DNA from: Gremmenia infestans
Taxonomy: Eukaryota; Ascomycota; Leotiomycetes; Helotiales; Hamatocanthoscyphaceae
Direction of reading: 5' to 3'
Assembly (NCBI GenBank): GCA_032629725.1
Contig: JAFEVB010000005.1
Span: forward strand, 62,001 to 126,000
DNA length: 64,000 nt
Shown here: positions 34,156-46,762 of the stretch, one piece after another
Numbering within the stretch: position 1 is the first letter of the stretch
How the letters are laid out: every line of letters begins with the position of its first letter
Position numbers and translations under genes: made by a program
The notes under the pieces: model-generated
What the model was told of the DNA's origin: nothing
Seen by the model: the letters and a program-made list of their open reading frames with translations, nothing else
Databases searched by the model: none

Positions 34156-37048
34156 ATGGCATCCCCAGCTTCGAAGCCCTGGAAGTAAGTTTGGTTTTCC
34201 GTGCCATATTTCTCCTCCTGCGAGATATTCATATATATTTCTGCCTGCCAACAGACTATAGCTGATAGTCCTAGGAGAGCAAGCCAACTTGCAAAACACC
34301 TGTCGCTCTTATTGGACGACAAAGCCCCCCCTTTCGAGGATGTCGATAACTTAATCGAACAGTATGTTTTCCCATCTCTCTCTCGCATGTCCAGCCTCGT
34401 CCTCTGCGCAAAGCCCGGTATTCAATATTGTACAATTTCAATGGCCCATTCAGCCTGTCACATTGCGCCCCTATGCTTTCTGTCCAAGATGAGCCAGCGT
34501 TTCTTTCACAAACTAACTTCTCTAGGTTGCGCCTTGCCTGTGAAGCTACTATCCTAATCGACATTAAGTTCGCCCACGAACATGATGTAGAGAAATGTCT
34601 CTGGGACTCCCACATCAGGATCAATCAGCGGTATCGAAAGCGGGTCGATCACTACAAGCAAGAGGATCCGAAGAAACATGTAGTCGAGCGACGCAAGTTG
34701 GAGAAGCGCTATGCAGACTTCATCAAGACAAGCCAGTTTTTCTACAAAGGATATATTCAGCGCCTGGCATCACGGTTTGAGGGCATGAAAGAGTTGCGCC
34801 GGATTGCGCATCGACTGTCGCTAGATACTCAATCCGTCGATCAACCGATTCAGGTCTCACCAGATATCGAGCATCTGATTGACAGTTCCTGTTATGGCAC
34901 CCTTCTTCGCCTTGGCGATCTCTCTCGCTATCGCAACCACCTGCGAACTAAGGATCGAAGCTGGGCGGCCGCTTTGGGCTACTATGAGTTGGCAAACGAT
35001 TTCTTACCTGATGATGGCACTGCTCACAATCAGATGGCAGTTGTCGCTCTCGCAGACGGAAATCACCTAGATGCAGTCTACCATCTTTACCGAGCCCTCG
35101 CTATCAAGAAGCCATTTGACCTAGCAAAGGGAAATCTTGAGATTGAATTTAAGAAGATCAAAACATCCCAAGAGAAACAGCGTGTTCCACCCAAGACGGA
35201 CACCCTGAGTACTTTGGTCTGGTGGTTTGTTTTACTGCATGCTAAGTTCTATGATGGGGTTGATTTCCAGACTCATGAGGAGCTTGAGAATGAAGTTCTT
35301 TCTCGTCTTGCCCTACTACTCAAGGAGGAGTCATTTAAAGAGACACTCGAAAAGGTGGTCCTCATCAACCTTTCCGCCGAATACTTTGCTGGGCAGCGGA
35401 TCAAAGGTGGGTACTGGTCGGATAAGCTCTCAATAACATAGCTAACCAAATTATAGATGCAGCAGGAAGTGCGAGCTCGGAGCTCATCCGTTCATACTAC
35501 TTCTTCCTCACCTTGAATCTTCGCATGAACTTCATGCTTCTACAGGTATTGCAGCCAGAACTTGAGGATCAACCATCTGGTGAAGACCTTCCCGCGGGAA
35601 CCGATGCACCTACAAGGATCTCTTCTGGAGAGAAAGTCACAGCAGTAGCTCGCAGAGTTCTCCCAGCGCTCCGCCAGTATAGTGTTTGGCTCGCTTCCCA
35701 GGCTACTGTGATCATTGCCAGTGATGAGATAGGCCCCGTGGTCATCCACGCGAAGGAGATGTGGAAGATGTATGCCGACGTGCTTACCCGGCTTGCCCAT
35801 TTCTACCCGGTTGACAGTCTGCGTTCGGTCAATTACTTGTTGGAGGAGGACGAAACCACCGTCGGCTTCAAGCCGTTGCGTGACCCAACACTTCCTGGCG
35901 CGTGCAACCTATTCGTTGACGATGATGGTGGCTTGAAGTTGCACATCACAGACCCAGGCACGAAAAGAAGCCTTCCCAACGAGGAAATGCAGGCTCGTGT
36001 CCGAGACATCATAATTTGTGCCCTAGTTCTACACCAAGATGTCAAGTGTCCTATAATTCTTGAACCAGAGACGACAGCCTTTATGTTCATCGAGGAAGGC
36101 CTTGCAATGGCTAGCCCTTCAAGTCCAATCCCAAATCAAGAATCGACACCTTCGAAGAGACCTCTACAAAACAGCAGTTACCCGACCGCTTCTTTTGAGA
36201 GCCACCAACAAAGCAGCAACAACTTCGCTGTTCCGGAAACAGTTCGCAGAAACATAGCCGTGATACCAGCTGAAAGTGTTGCAGCTTCCGATTCATACAA
36301 CAGCATTGACATTTCCATGAATCATATGGTAGATAGCCTTGTCGAGCCACCCGGTAGCAAGCAGACTTCAAGTAACGAGACATCCTATGGTATGCATAGT
36401 CGCACCGCAAACGAGGTTTTTGCTCCCATTGGCACCAATGGTTTCAGGTCTCACCAGGTTCAGAGTCCACCCAAGATGTTACCGAGTCTCCCGGGTTTGT
36501 GGAACTCGGCCTTTACACCTCAGCCAAACGAACTCCAGTCAACTAGCCCTCGTCATTATAGCACAGGACGTCAAATGTCATCTATGCCGCTTTCTAACAG
36601 GCAAGAGCAATTGGAGGCTGCTGAGCACCTTGAAAGAGTCACTGGGTACCGGCAATCCTCAAAGGAACGTCTGGAAGACATGGTAGATTCGCAGGATATG
36701 TGGGGAGGAAAACGGGCATCCAATACATCATCCCAGGCGATCAATGAAATTCTGCAACGAAAACTGGCGGAGCAATTTAATCCGATGACAATCACCTCGT
36801 CCAGCTTCTCTGATTCAAGCAGCCTGTACGCCAACAACACACCACTGGCTCAACAACAACCCAATGGTCGTGGTATAAGAGGTCCTTTTGGTCAATTTGC
36901 TCCCACCAACACTGCAAACAACAGTACCTTTTACGCCGGTGGAACTGATTTCGACACCGATGCTATGCTGCGTAGCTCCATCTGGAATGGTAGTCAACCT
37001 CGCCATGGCAATTACTCGCAGACTCCTCCTGGTAATCAAGGAGGCTGA
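34156..37048 (+). CDS. EST1/SMG7-like protein (EBS1 type)
   Basis: Four exons (34156-34184, 34269-34361, 34526-35406, 35457-37048) give 864 aa. The 14-3-3-like and TPR region is seen as LRLACEATILIDIKFAHEHDVEKCLW, FIKTSQFFYKGYIQRLASRF, and the EST1 core CYGTLLRLGDLSRYRNHLR, WAAALGYYELANDFLPDDGTAHNQMAVVALADGNHLDAVYHLYRALA and PFDLAKGNLEIEF. Known relatives act in nonsense-mediated decay (SMG5-7, Ebs1) or telomerase recruitment (yeast Est1); filamentous fungi usually have the SMG7/EBS1-like form. The C-terminal 300 residues are Ser/Asn/Gln-rich and disordered; no PIN nuclease domain is visible, which argues against SMG6. Acceptor of intron 1 at 34268 chosen because nearer AGs give immediate stops. 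Confidence 0.92.
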
Positions 37049-37397
37049 GACTTCTGATTCGTACTAAGGAACAAATCAAATATGGACGATGTATGCCCCT
37101 CTGAGAAGCGCCACTCGGAAACCTATCATCGAAAAGGCACCTTGACCAACATTTATCTGTGGGTTTCTAAGTATGATACTTCAATGGGAGTACAATTGGG
37201 TATCATCTCTGGCAGGAAAAGACTGAACTTTTTAGTTGTCTAAAACGCTACTATTCTATGCGTGATCGTGGAGGATCACCGTCACCGGGTCATAACTCAT
37301 ATGCGCCATATCGTCAGATTGTAGACGTTCCGCTCCCGTTGTTGAAACCTTTTCCGAACGCCGTCTAACAAATCTTGCTGGAAATACAAATCATAAC
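37049..37397. other. Convergent 3' region
   Basis: 349 nt of UTR between the EST1-like gene and adenosine kinase. No further feature. Confidence 0.5.
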
Positions 37398-38737
37398 CTA
37401 AGACTTTGTGTAAGTCTGCTTGGGGAATGGGAAACTATAGTGGTTGTCAGTTATTTTTCTCAACAAGGGCGCGTTCATTTCTGGGGCGTATAGCCAATAA
37501 TAATATCATTATCCCCCAACAAGCGTGCTGTGACACTGAAATTGAAAAGAAATCAAAACTTACGAAGGACCAAGCTCCTGAATGCTAAGCTTTGCCAGCC
37601 ATTGACCCTGGTCGACACACTGAGCAAGAGGAGCACCTGCAACAAGACCGGCGGTGAAGCCAGCAGCGAACGCATCTCCAGCACCGGTAGTGTCGGTGAT
37701 TTGGCTCGGGTTGATAGCATGAACCGCATGCTCGTTCACCTCCCCATTGGTAGCAACAACAGTGGGGTCTGTGCCTTGTGTAATGATAGCAACTCTCTCT
37801 CTCTTCTTGTTGGCCTTGGGCAACGCAGCCAAATGCTTAGCAATCTCCTTGATGTCCTTAGTGTCTAATCCATGTGCCTCGGCATACGAAAGCGCTTCAG
37901 ACTCATTTCCAATCACGTAATCCCAGTACGGGGCTGTAGCATCCAAAGCGTCCTTGAAGGCTATCGGGATGAAAGGAGCAGAAAGCGAGAACACAAACGG
38001 CTTATCGTTCTTGGCAGCCTCTTCAGCCAAAGCCATGATAGCTGGCGGGCAGACTGTGAGATGGTACCCGCCAACGAAGTAGTGAGTGGCGCCTTCAACA
38101 AGCTTCCACACCTCGGGGCTCTTCAGATGATCCAAATCATAATGGTTGGCCGCACCCAGATCAGTGACCATAGAGCGGTGGTGGCCTGTAATGACAACAC
38201 CGCAACGGCCAGTCTTCTCCTTTTTGTCGACGCGGTACTCGACTCTGAGGCCAGCTTGCTTCACAGCATCGTGCAGGATTGCAGCGTACTTGTCGTCTCC
38301 AACGCCACCAAGATACACCACTGAGTTGGGAGGCAGCATGTACTGGGCTCCACGGGCAGTGTTCTGGGCACCACCACCTGCAATCAGCTTTGCAGAATAA
38401 TTGTTTAGGAGGTCTTCGTAGATCCCGAGGTGCTTTTCTTCAGCAAGGATGGCATTGTCGGCCTCGAGGCCATATTTGGCCAAGAGCTCATCATTGCCTG
38501 GAGCTTGAATGTCTGTGGGATATTACTGTTAGCTTTTTTCATTAACATAAGTTGATTGAGCGAGATTGTCCCATGCCCGCTGAAGTTTTCATGGTTTGAA
38601 GCTTCGGGGATTGGATCCTACAGCGCCCTTGCGAGCGCCGAATGAGGAGAAAAGTTTTGATAAACATTTGCGGGTTGGAACTTACCAAGCAAAGGGTTCT
38701 CTAAGCAGAGAAGAGCGTATTCTTTGGTGGGAGACAT
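37398..38737 (-). CDS. ADO1: Adenosine kinase (PfkB family)
   Basis: Three exons on the - strand (38737-38686, 38512-37564, 37434-37398) give 345 aa, the family norm. Converts adenosine to AMP, which salvages purines and clears the adenosine released by S-adenosylhomocysteine hydrolysis in the methyl cycle. Motifs: MSPTKEYALLCLENPLLGDI, AGGGAQNTARGAQYML, YLGGVGDDKYA, VTDLGAANHY, HYFVGGYHLTVCPP, FSLSAPFI, VIGNESEA and the PfkB signature DTTGAGDAFAAGF with its catalytic Asp. A short final exon (FPFPKQTYTKS) is added by a 129-nt intron; it matches the normal C-terminus and would be lost if the frame were read through to the stop at 37560. Confidence 0.96.
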
Positions 38738-39849
38738 GGTTCTTGTCTTTTGAATGGTGGTTGGAGGTGAATTAATTGCCGGACAGGAAAATTGAGGGAG
38801 GGACGTGAGGTGAGGGGTTGGTGGGGTTTTGTTTTGCGAGGAACGTTTGCCGATCGATTTAATCTCCTTTTTGATCGAATTGTTACAATTCCTCACTTGA
38901 GCGACTATACAGTAATACACCTGGGAACGGTCTGGAATATTAAAAAAAAAGGATCTTAGAATTCTCAATTCATGAGCGATTCAAATACAGTTGCAAAGGG
39001 CTTTGAAGATTCAACAAAGATGATCAATAACCCTCGGTTTTGGCCAGTTTAATGTCTCACGACCAGTGCGCGATTAATACCATCTTCCGCATCAAATCAT
39101 CCTACTACAGCTCCTTGATACATGGGCGATCCGAATACACCTGGGATCGCTTCTAAGTACAAGATTGCTTGCTCACTTAGTAGTAAGTAAATCACAGTTC
39201 AACAAGACTAAAGCGAGCATCACGTCAAGCCTCAAACAAAGTTGTTGATAACCAAGCACTCCTTTTTCGACTAGTTTGATAATGTCTCACAACAAGTGGA
39301 CGAGTAAAACCAACTCAAGCAAGCATCTAGTGTTGTCGTACTGCAGTACTCACTTCGTACCGGCTGAACTTTTGAGAGGTCCTCTCGACTAAGTAGGCGG
39401 TTTGGTAGCCCCTTCAAATCACTCAATACTGGATAGGTACCTACCTAGGTATAGGCAATAGAGCAAGACAGGAAGATCATTAACATACTAAGGTCCCTAT
39501 ACGCCAATTACTGAGGCTATATAATGAGATTACTCCCCTCTTTCAGACAAAAACACTTGCCTTCACTTCGGCATGGGGGGCTACATATGGAATAGCCATG
39601 CCATTGAATATACATTTTGAATCACTTAATACTTGGGAGACATTATAGTCTTGTAGTGGTTTCTAAATACGTCAACATTTCTGTGTATGCTAGATTTGTA
39701 AGCAACTTTTTACATCACATAAGCAACATTCACATCACATGTGGGGATACATCCGTTGCTCAAAGTGTTCATTCATCCTCGCTATGCTCCTTTCAAGAGA
39801 TACATGGATGCGAAGCAAAGTAAAAACTCCATTGACCCGTTCCCCCAAT
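38738..39849. other. Intergenic region with a diverged duplication
   Basis: Adenosine kinase promoter plus uL2 3' region. Two diverged copies of a roughly 90-nt sequence occur near 39012-39095 and 39232-39327. No gene seen. Confidence 0.5.
39012..39327. repeat. Diverged direct repeat, two copies about 220 nt apart
   Basis: Both copies share CAACAAAG/CAAACAAAG, GATAACC/AATAACC, an AGTTT..AATGTCTCAC block and a GCATC end. Similarity judged by eye; no coding content. Confidence 0.6.
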
Positions 39850-40830
39850 CTAGTCCTTGGTCTTTTGGGTACCACGTAACAGACCAGTTCTGCGAGCAGC
39901 GATGAGACCAGCCTTTTGACCTTGCGCAGCGTATCTCGAAATTGTAGAAGCCTTTCCGATATGTTGATGGTTTCCTCCTCCGTGGGGATGGTCTACGGGA
40001 TTCTTTAAAAAAAAATGCGTTAGTATATCTTCTTTTAACAGTCTCAAGACGTGGTAGAGTTGACGTCCGAGACGCCGCAAGCTTCCGAGACGTTGGGGGG
40101 AACTTACCATTGCTACACCACGAGTCTTGGGCCATGAGTTACGCTTGACAGCGAACTTGTGCTTAGCACGGGATGCCTCTGTGAATTGATCAGTATCGAA
40201 ACCCAGACCGATTTGATGAACCGAACGTACTCAACAGAGGTTTGTCGGTTCTTCCTCCACCAGCGACGATACCAATCATACCACGCGCGCTGCTCTTGAT
40301 GACCTTCTTTGCGCCGGATGGGAGCTTGACACGGGTCTTGCCCTCATCAGGGTTGTGGCCAATGACGGTCACGTAGTTGCCAGATGTGCGTCCAAGAGTT
40401 CCACGGTCACCAACCTTCTCCTCCACGTTCGAGACGACGGTGCCTTCTGGGACAGAGCCGAGGGGTAGGACGTTTCCGACGGTGAGGTTTGCGTTCTTGC
40501 CAGCGTAGATGAATTGACCAGTGTACATGCCCTCGTTGGCGATGAATGTCTCGGTATGAAGCTTGAATCTGTACGGGTCTCTGAATACAACCTTCGCGAG
40601 AGGGGCTCCTCGTCCTGGGTCACTGAAGAATCGCAGAGTCAGTGTCTCCATTTTCTTGCCATACTGGAATAAATTTCCTACTGGATAATCTCCTTCACGA
40701 CACCACGAACATATCCATGCTTTTCCGCATAATCGAGGTTTCTGAATTTCGCGGGGTTCTTGTTCAACCGGGTGTTGGCAGTAAAGATAGAGCCACGGCC
40801 CTTTCTCTGATTGCGGATAACTCGCCCCAT
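39850..40830 (-). CDS. RPL2: 60S ribosomal protein uL2 (RPL2/L8)
   Basis: Four exons on the - strand (40830-40682, 40622-40231, 40178-40108, 40002-39850) give 254 aa, as in yeast Rpl2. uL2 sits at the peptidyl-transferase centre and the intersubunit bridge. Seen: MGRVIRNQRKGRGSIF, HDPGRGAPLAKVVFRDP, EKVGDRGTLGRTSGNYVTVIG, RVKLPSGAKKVI, and the universally conserved NPVDHPHGGGNHQHIGKAST loop with the hydroxylatable histidine context. Introns of 59, 52 and 105 nt interrupt the frame; a long A/T tract lies just before the last acceptor. The 3' neighbour adenosine kinase is on the same strand. Confidence 0.97.
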
Positions 40831-42322
40831 GGTCGAAGTATTTGGAGTGGTTGATGAAATAAGAGTTGGCACTTTTCGGAATTTTGGCGATGTGTGGGAA
40901 GATTTAGCGCTAAGCGTAAAATGCCCACGTGATTGCGCTAAAAAAAAATTCCTGGCTAAACTTGTAGGCTCGCCTCGCTATGAGAAGACGACCAGCTTGA
41001 TTGCTCAAACAGCCCAAGTGAGTGTTTAACCAGAACACAGGAATTGGCACACGAGAATCCCATTTCCTATGTTGTCTCTGCTCAGCCATCGCTGCATTGG
41101 TTCACTTTCTTTGGGACATTGATAGATACGTGATGAGACTCACCGGGAAGGGTCAAGTTGATCTTTTCCCCCTGGTCTCACCATCGTGCATCACCCAACA
41201 GACTCGACTACTTTTTGAATGAGCATGCTTCTATGTTTGGTTCCTCGTCAATCTCGTTATTTTCTCTGGCCAGAGAAGCTATTGCGCGCGCTCTTTGGCG
41301 TCGAAAGGTACCATATGCTGGTTTTCAGTGTCCTTGATAAGCGCATCGAAAAGTGTCGCGAGATCCGAACTGGTGGTGGGGCTGGATTGCCGTGATAGTT
41401 TGCGGCATATTAGGTGGTATGCGTTTACTAAGATGCGGGCATGGAACGTGGTGAGGGTTTCAATTTGTCGGGTTCGGGCTTCAACTTTTTCCCCTCTCCC
41501 CCAACTAAACTTACGACATTACAATTACAATTGTTCATATCAATCTTTTTTATTTCCAACCAACTGAGCCCCCTTATGCTTCCTTATTTGCGTACACTGT
41601 CGCGATTGTGTGGGTGTTCGAGGTTTCTTCGCAATCTTGTACTTGCGAGAGCGCATGCAGAAGTAGGCAGTATAATTTCAATTCATCAATAACCTCATAT
41701 GGCCGTCAAGCTACATGCTTAGAGTGCAAATGGGTAAGCGAGGCTCTTTGTGGTTGGGCTGGTTGTCAATATGGTTTTTGAACCTCACCAAGGTGCGCGT
41801 TTAATCCATGACCCACCCACTTAGTGATGCGACACCACCTCTATCATTGAAAGGAATCACTCACTACTTACAAAAGATGTTTTGCCTTTCAAACAAATTT
41901 GAGAAGTACTAATCCGTGGATCATGCAGCAACTTGGAACGACAAAGTTCGAGAATCTATTCGAGAGAGCTGGATTGTGAGAGACCAGAATGCATGGCACT
42001 CCTATGAGGTCGCCTGATTATCTCGCTCCTGCTAAGATATTGAGAGGTCTTGGGAATATGGTTGCGGGAACATTGCGGAATCTGGTGGTGAACTATGAAG
42101 TTGATGGAAAGCTGTATATCAATGGAAATGGAGGTCTCTACTTCATCAGTCAATTCACAATCCTTTGCGTTTTATATGTTGCGTGACCATCTAAGCTAGC
42201 CCCAGGAACCCGCTGCCGGTTCTTGGTCGATCGGCAAATATCTTTGACCTTACTGTGACCTCACATCTCCCTTCCCACATCGACACACCTCCTCCACCAC
42301 CACCACCACCAACAACAACATA
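40831..42322. other. Divergent intergenic region, uL2 / WHIM protein
   Basis: 1.49 kb with no recognisable gene. An ORF of 65 codons at 41989-42186 (+) has no motif. CACC repeats precede the start at 42323. Confidence 0.5.
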
Positions 42323-44601
42323 ATGTCCGACGACTCCTCCGACCTATCCTCTGTCCCTTCTGAGGACGAGACTAATCTACAATTAACTAAAAAGGATGGG
42401 ATCCTTAAGTTTTTCTCCAAAGCGCCTCGCCCGACTGGAGAACCCCGAGTTGAAGCCTCACCACCGCGCCCCAAACGAGAGCCCTCTCCCCCCCACGAAT
42501 ATGTATTGGCAGATAACCCAGATATCGCAGTAAGTGTGCGAACTCGCTCTCGCGTCTCTAAAAGGTTTACACGTTAAAAACGCGTGGTTGTCTCCCTCCA
42601 CCTTGGCTAACGCGACTTTTTGTACAGTTCATTGTCATGTTTCGCGCCCGCTTCACAGAAGCCTTCGCAAAATCCCTTGCGCATTTCGGTCCCCAAGAAC
42701 TCGAACGAGATGTAGTAGATACAGTCCCTGGAGAGCATGTGGAGCAATTTCTCTGCGCGTTGCTGGGAGTTTTGCTGAACAGGAAGCAAGATGTGAAGTA
42801 CGCTGGCGCAACCTGGCGCACCACCCTCACAGCCTTTTTTGGGACCTGTCACTAATTCGAAATGTTTTTACAGGGCCGGTCATTATAATCGCGCGCTGGA
42901 GGAAGCTATACAAACCCATAAGTTGCAATGGGCGAAGGACTGGGAGAGCAAAAATCCATTATCAGGGGGTGCCACCTTTGCAACTATGAGCCCCACCCAG
43001 CGAGTAAGCCATTCTACTTCGTACAACCGGTGGCTCATCTCATTAACTATCATCACAGCTTACGCTGCTACGGACACTCATTCTCTGGTCCATGTCCTCT
43101 TCCGACGCTGTTAAGGGTATCATACAGGCATCATACAAGCAGAACCGCCACGAGGACGATCTTAACCAACCACTCTCTGTACAACCTTGGGGTTCCGATG
43201 GAGATAAGCGCCGTTACTATCTTATTCAGGGTCTTGATGACACAAACTTCAGGGTTTACAGGGAGAGTAACCATACTGGTATCAAGCGAACTTGGTTCAG
43301 TGTTGCCGACGACATAGATAATCTAAAGGCACTGGCAGATAAGCTTTTCAATGAGGATCGTGGCCAGAAGGCGAGAACCTTGAGTGGCAAGATTATGGCA
43401 GCAATTCCTGTATTTGAGGCTACACTAGAGGTATGGTCTTCCTTTAGACTTCTGCGACCTAGAATCCCAGTCCTAGTAGACGATCTTCTGTGGACTTCGA
43501 AGACTGCCTGGCAGCGACATCCTGAATCAATCACTTAATGTGAGGCACTCGGTATAAGGAAGTCCATGGACGACGTCCCTGTTTTATGCATTCCTCAAGC
43601 GAGGCAGGATATATATTACATGTTATTTGATAATCCATATCCTATCTTTTCATACTAACATCTTCCTTTAGAAGCGGAAACGCCGAGAATACCGACAAGC
43701 TCGCAAGCATCAGTTCAAGCGACCGGAGCCCAACTTCTCGATGTACGAGGGCCGAACTCGCGGAAAGCGAATGAAGTATACGTATAGTGAGGAAGAAGAT
43801 GAAGGCTATTCCGATACCACTACTAGTCGTCGATCTACTCGCAATACTCGCGCCCATACTCCTGCTGAAGGCCTCGGTCCTACAGTTACCCAGAGTGGTC
43901 GTCAAGTTAAGGCACGTCAAGGCGGTGCTTATGGTGAGAGCATACTTAGTGGCGCTCAAGGACAGGCTGTTACTGTCGAAGGCTATGATGGTATTAGCGA
44001 TGGGCCTGAGAACGCAAGTGGCGGTGACATTGGCGGTCGCCCTCGCCGAGCAGCGGCAGCTAATTCTACCATCGGCCTGGCGCCCAAAGGAGGTCGGCAT
44101 ATCGAAGGTTACAATGATGTAGACGAGATGACGAGCGATGAAGAGGCCGATGCAAGTGAGCAAGATTACGGTGACGATGAGGAAGAAGACGATGTCGTTC
44201 TTGCAAGTGATGCCGATGACCAAGACGAACTCAGTGATGAGGATGAGGAGATGGAAGATGGAGAGAAAAAGAGTCTTGTGGTGAAGCTGCCTGTCAAGAC
44301 CCCAACTCCCGAGAGGAAGACAGTCATCAAGCTTCGGGTATCTCCAGAGAAGGATGTCCCGAAAAGCCCAAACTTCTTTTCCAATGCCACCGCTCCAGTC
44401 GATTCCTCGATATCTCAAGGCAAAGAAAACGCGAAGCCCGCACCTGTCTCTTTAGGAAGGCCCGAAGCCCCCAAGCGTTCAACACCACCACCTTTGGCCC
44501 CAGCACCATCCACTTCCAGATCTCCACTTGCTTTTCGTGGAAGTCCAGAGAAATCCAATACATATCCACCATCCATCGATGTAGGCTACGGAAAATCATA
44601 A
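42323..44601 (+). CDS. DDT/WHIM-like chromatin protein (ISWI-accessory type)
   Basis: Five exons (42323-42529, 42628-42797, 42874-43003, 43059-43430, 43672-44601) give 602 aa. A helical region FRARFTEAFAKSLAHFGPQELERDVV..VEQFLCALLGVLLNRK fits a DDT/WHIM1-type domain. The block QPLSVQPWGSDGDKRRYYLIQGLDDTNFRVYRESN has the W-G-x-D-x-x-x-x-x-Y-Y and F-R-V-Y-R-E layout of the WHIM2/3 motif that ISWI accessory subunits and RSF1-like proteins use to contact ISWI and linker DNA. It is followed by basic RKRREYRQARK and GKRMKYTY, a long acidic Asp/Glu stretch (about residues 440-490), and a Ser/Pro-rich tail. Nuclear location and nucleosome binding are inferred. Intron 4 is long (241 nt). The orthologue name is not known to me. 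Confidence 0.85.
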
Positions 44602-45289
44602 AGAGTATTAGAGGTCAAATTTTCATTCATCGGGGATATCCAAAATGGCGGGCAGTTTACTTGTAAAGGCATGGCGCAGGTAGATGGGCTTGTTTGAGGG
44701 CGATATTGTAATGCATTATTGGCGCAGAGAACAGTATTTACTGGCTTGGACTTACCTAAGCTCTGGTACAAAAATAGAGTGCCGAATTAAGCTGAGGAGC
44801 CCAGCGTGCATTCCAATACGTGACTCTATATGTCTACTTGAACGGCTAATTCAGAACTTATGTGCAGAGAGGCTACGAGACAGCGACTTAGCCAAGCCGC
44901 TCTTGAAGTTTGGTAAGATCACTTCGGAGTTTAAGTCTATTTAGTCCTTTTTATATTCATGAAATAGCCAAATTCTTGATCAGGAATTTACAGGGCATAG
45001 TTCATGACGGTTCCCTGACCGAAATACATTCCTCTAAATATAAAATCATGCTGGGATCTTCGTGCTATGGTATTGGCTCAGGTATTCCACATGTCGGCCA
45101 GCCTAACCAGAAACAAACATCACTAGAGTACCAAGTGTTGGGTCTTGATTCCAGAACATTTAGTATTGGAAAGGCTGCACTATGGCAATCCTGAGGCTCT
45201 ATTTGGCCAGAACTTATACACCTAACGCCGCCCATGTAATACCTTTGGCTCAGCTCCTTGAACATATAAACTGTACAGATTCCCGTCTT
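44602..45289. other. Convergent intergenic region
   Basis: 688 nt between the WHIM gene and the DUF1770 gene; UTR sequence only. Confidence 0.5.
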
Positions 45290-46001
45290 TCAATCACCAC
45301 CCGCATTATGGGTCTTATAATACTGTTACATGACATCAGTAAAACAGGGGACCCGGCCAGAGCGAGTCCAACTCACATATTCAACGTCTGTCGCCAGCTT
45401 CTTATCGTTCCCAAAACTCTTCAGGCTCTTCGGCATCTGCCAATTATTCGTCTTGTACCACCACCTCCTGACTCTCGCCCCTGCACCCTGCCCACTCAGC
45501 TTCGCGCTGCGGTTCCAGAATCGCCAGCCGTGGAGCGCGAGACTCCAGACTGTGCCTTGTATAAGTGGTAACAGAACCTGTGTTCCCCATCAGAAACTAA
45601 AAGTGTTTGGCATTGGATATAGAAGGCCATACCTGATCCCTCACAGTGATATACGCCACCCTCCAATTAGTTTCCGCCCCCGCAATGCTCGCCAGATAGC
45701 TCTGTTCGAACCTCAGATCTGGCAGTGGACCGAAGCTCAGTCGTCTGGGCACAGGCTTCAACACGCTATATGGTATGTCTTCATCATCATCATCTTCCTC
45801 CTCATCAATGCTTTCTTCGTCATCGTAGGCGTATTTGTCCAGCGAGGACTCGGATGCTGGGGGTTCGGGGTCGGAGACGGAGACGGGCTGTTTTTCGGAG
45901 GCTGTGGTGGAGGGATTGAGGTCGTGGTCTGGTGAGGGGTGACGGTTGATGGAGGCGGTCTGTATTGTTTCTGCGATTTGGAGGGGGAGCGAGGACGACA
46001 T
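45290..46001 (-). CDS. DUF1770 family protein
   Basis: Three exons on the - strand (46001-45633, 45577-45377, 45322-45290) give 200 aa. The N-terminal half is disordered with an acidic run of about 15 Asp/Glu at residues 60-75; the conserved half begins PDLRFEQSYLASIAGAETNWRVAYITVRDQ and continues across the first splice to LLPLIQGTVWSLALHGWRFWNRSAKLSGQG, GARVRRWWYKTNNWQMP. The tryptophan-rich pattern is that of fungal DUF1770 proteins, whose function is unknown; it has one moderately hydrophobic segment (about 125-140) that could associate with membrane. The last exon contributes only YYKTHNAGGD. All introns are GT-AG (55 and 54 nt). Confidence 0.85.
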
Positions 46002-46762
46002 TTTGGGGGTTGTTGTGTTGATTCGGGAAAGAATCTCGGGCTGGAGCTTTTGAAGTCGTCGGGAGCTTCAGCCGAAGATCGTCAAAATTTAGTGAACAGG
46101 ACTTTCTGCCTCTGAGAGTATCACACGACAACAAAATATGCTTAGGTAATTTGTGTTTTACTTCCTTATATACCTAGAGATCTGTAAAGATTCCCATAAT
46201 CAATAACTCTTGCTTCGAGTGAAAGAATTTTTAAAACCGGTAGCATGACAATACCTGTATAGTATATACTGTCCGGGAAAAAAACCGAAGCGTACTTGTC
46301 AATGGATAAAAGATATTACATATTCTATCAAATTACAGTGTATTTCCCATGTGTCTGATATCTGAGTTCTCGTCATTACTCAGTTGGTTCCAGCGATAAA
46401 TCAAACATTGGACAATAAATAATCAACATCATGTCATAGTAGATATCTCCACAATATTTCGTCTATTAGGTAGACTTTTGATTCTGGGAAGGTATATCTT
46501 GAATATCGGCCTCAAATTTGAGCTCCTCTGGGACAGTGCGAACGAATGCCAGCAATGAAGCATCTTTCATCACATACTATAAATCATACAGGCTCTCTGT
46601 CGTACTCAGAAGACGAATGGAGCGGTACTCGTTATCGTCGACTTTTAATGTGCCGTCCCGCCCGAACATCATAATTGGTGTTGATTTTCTTGTCCACCGC
46701 AAGCTTGAGGTAGTGTCTCAGCCAGCAACGTCGATTTAGGGCTTTTGCTCCCTCTTCCTCTG
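46002..46762. other. Intergenic region
   Basis: 761 nt, somewhat AT-rich, without gene features; contains the DUF1770 promoter and the rhomboid 3' UTR. Confidence 0.5.

Noticed and set aside
43642..44418. 258-codon - strand ORF over the WHIM gene
   Set aside because: Its Ser/Ile/Leu-rich composition is the complement of the acidic tail; a shadow frame.
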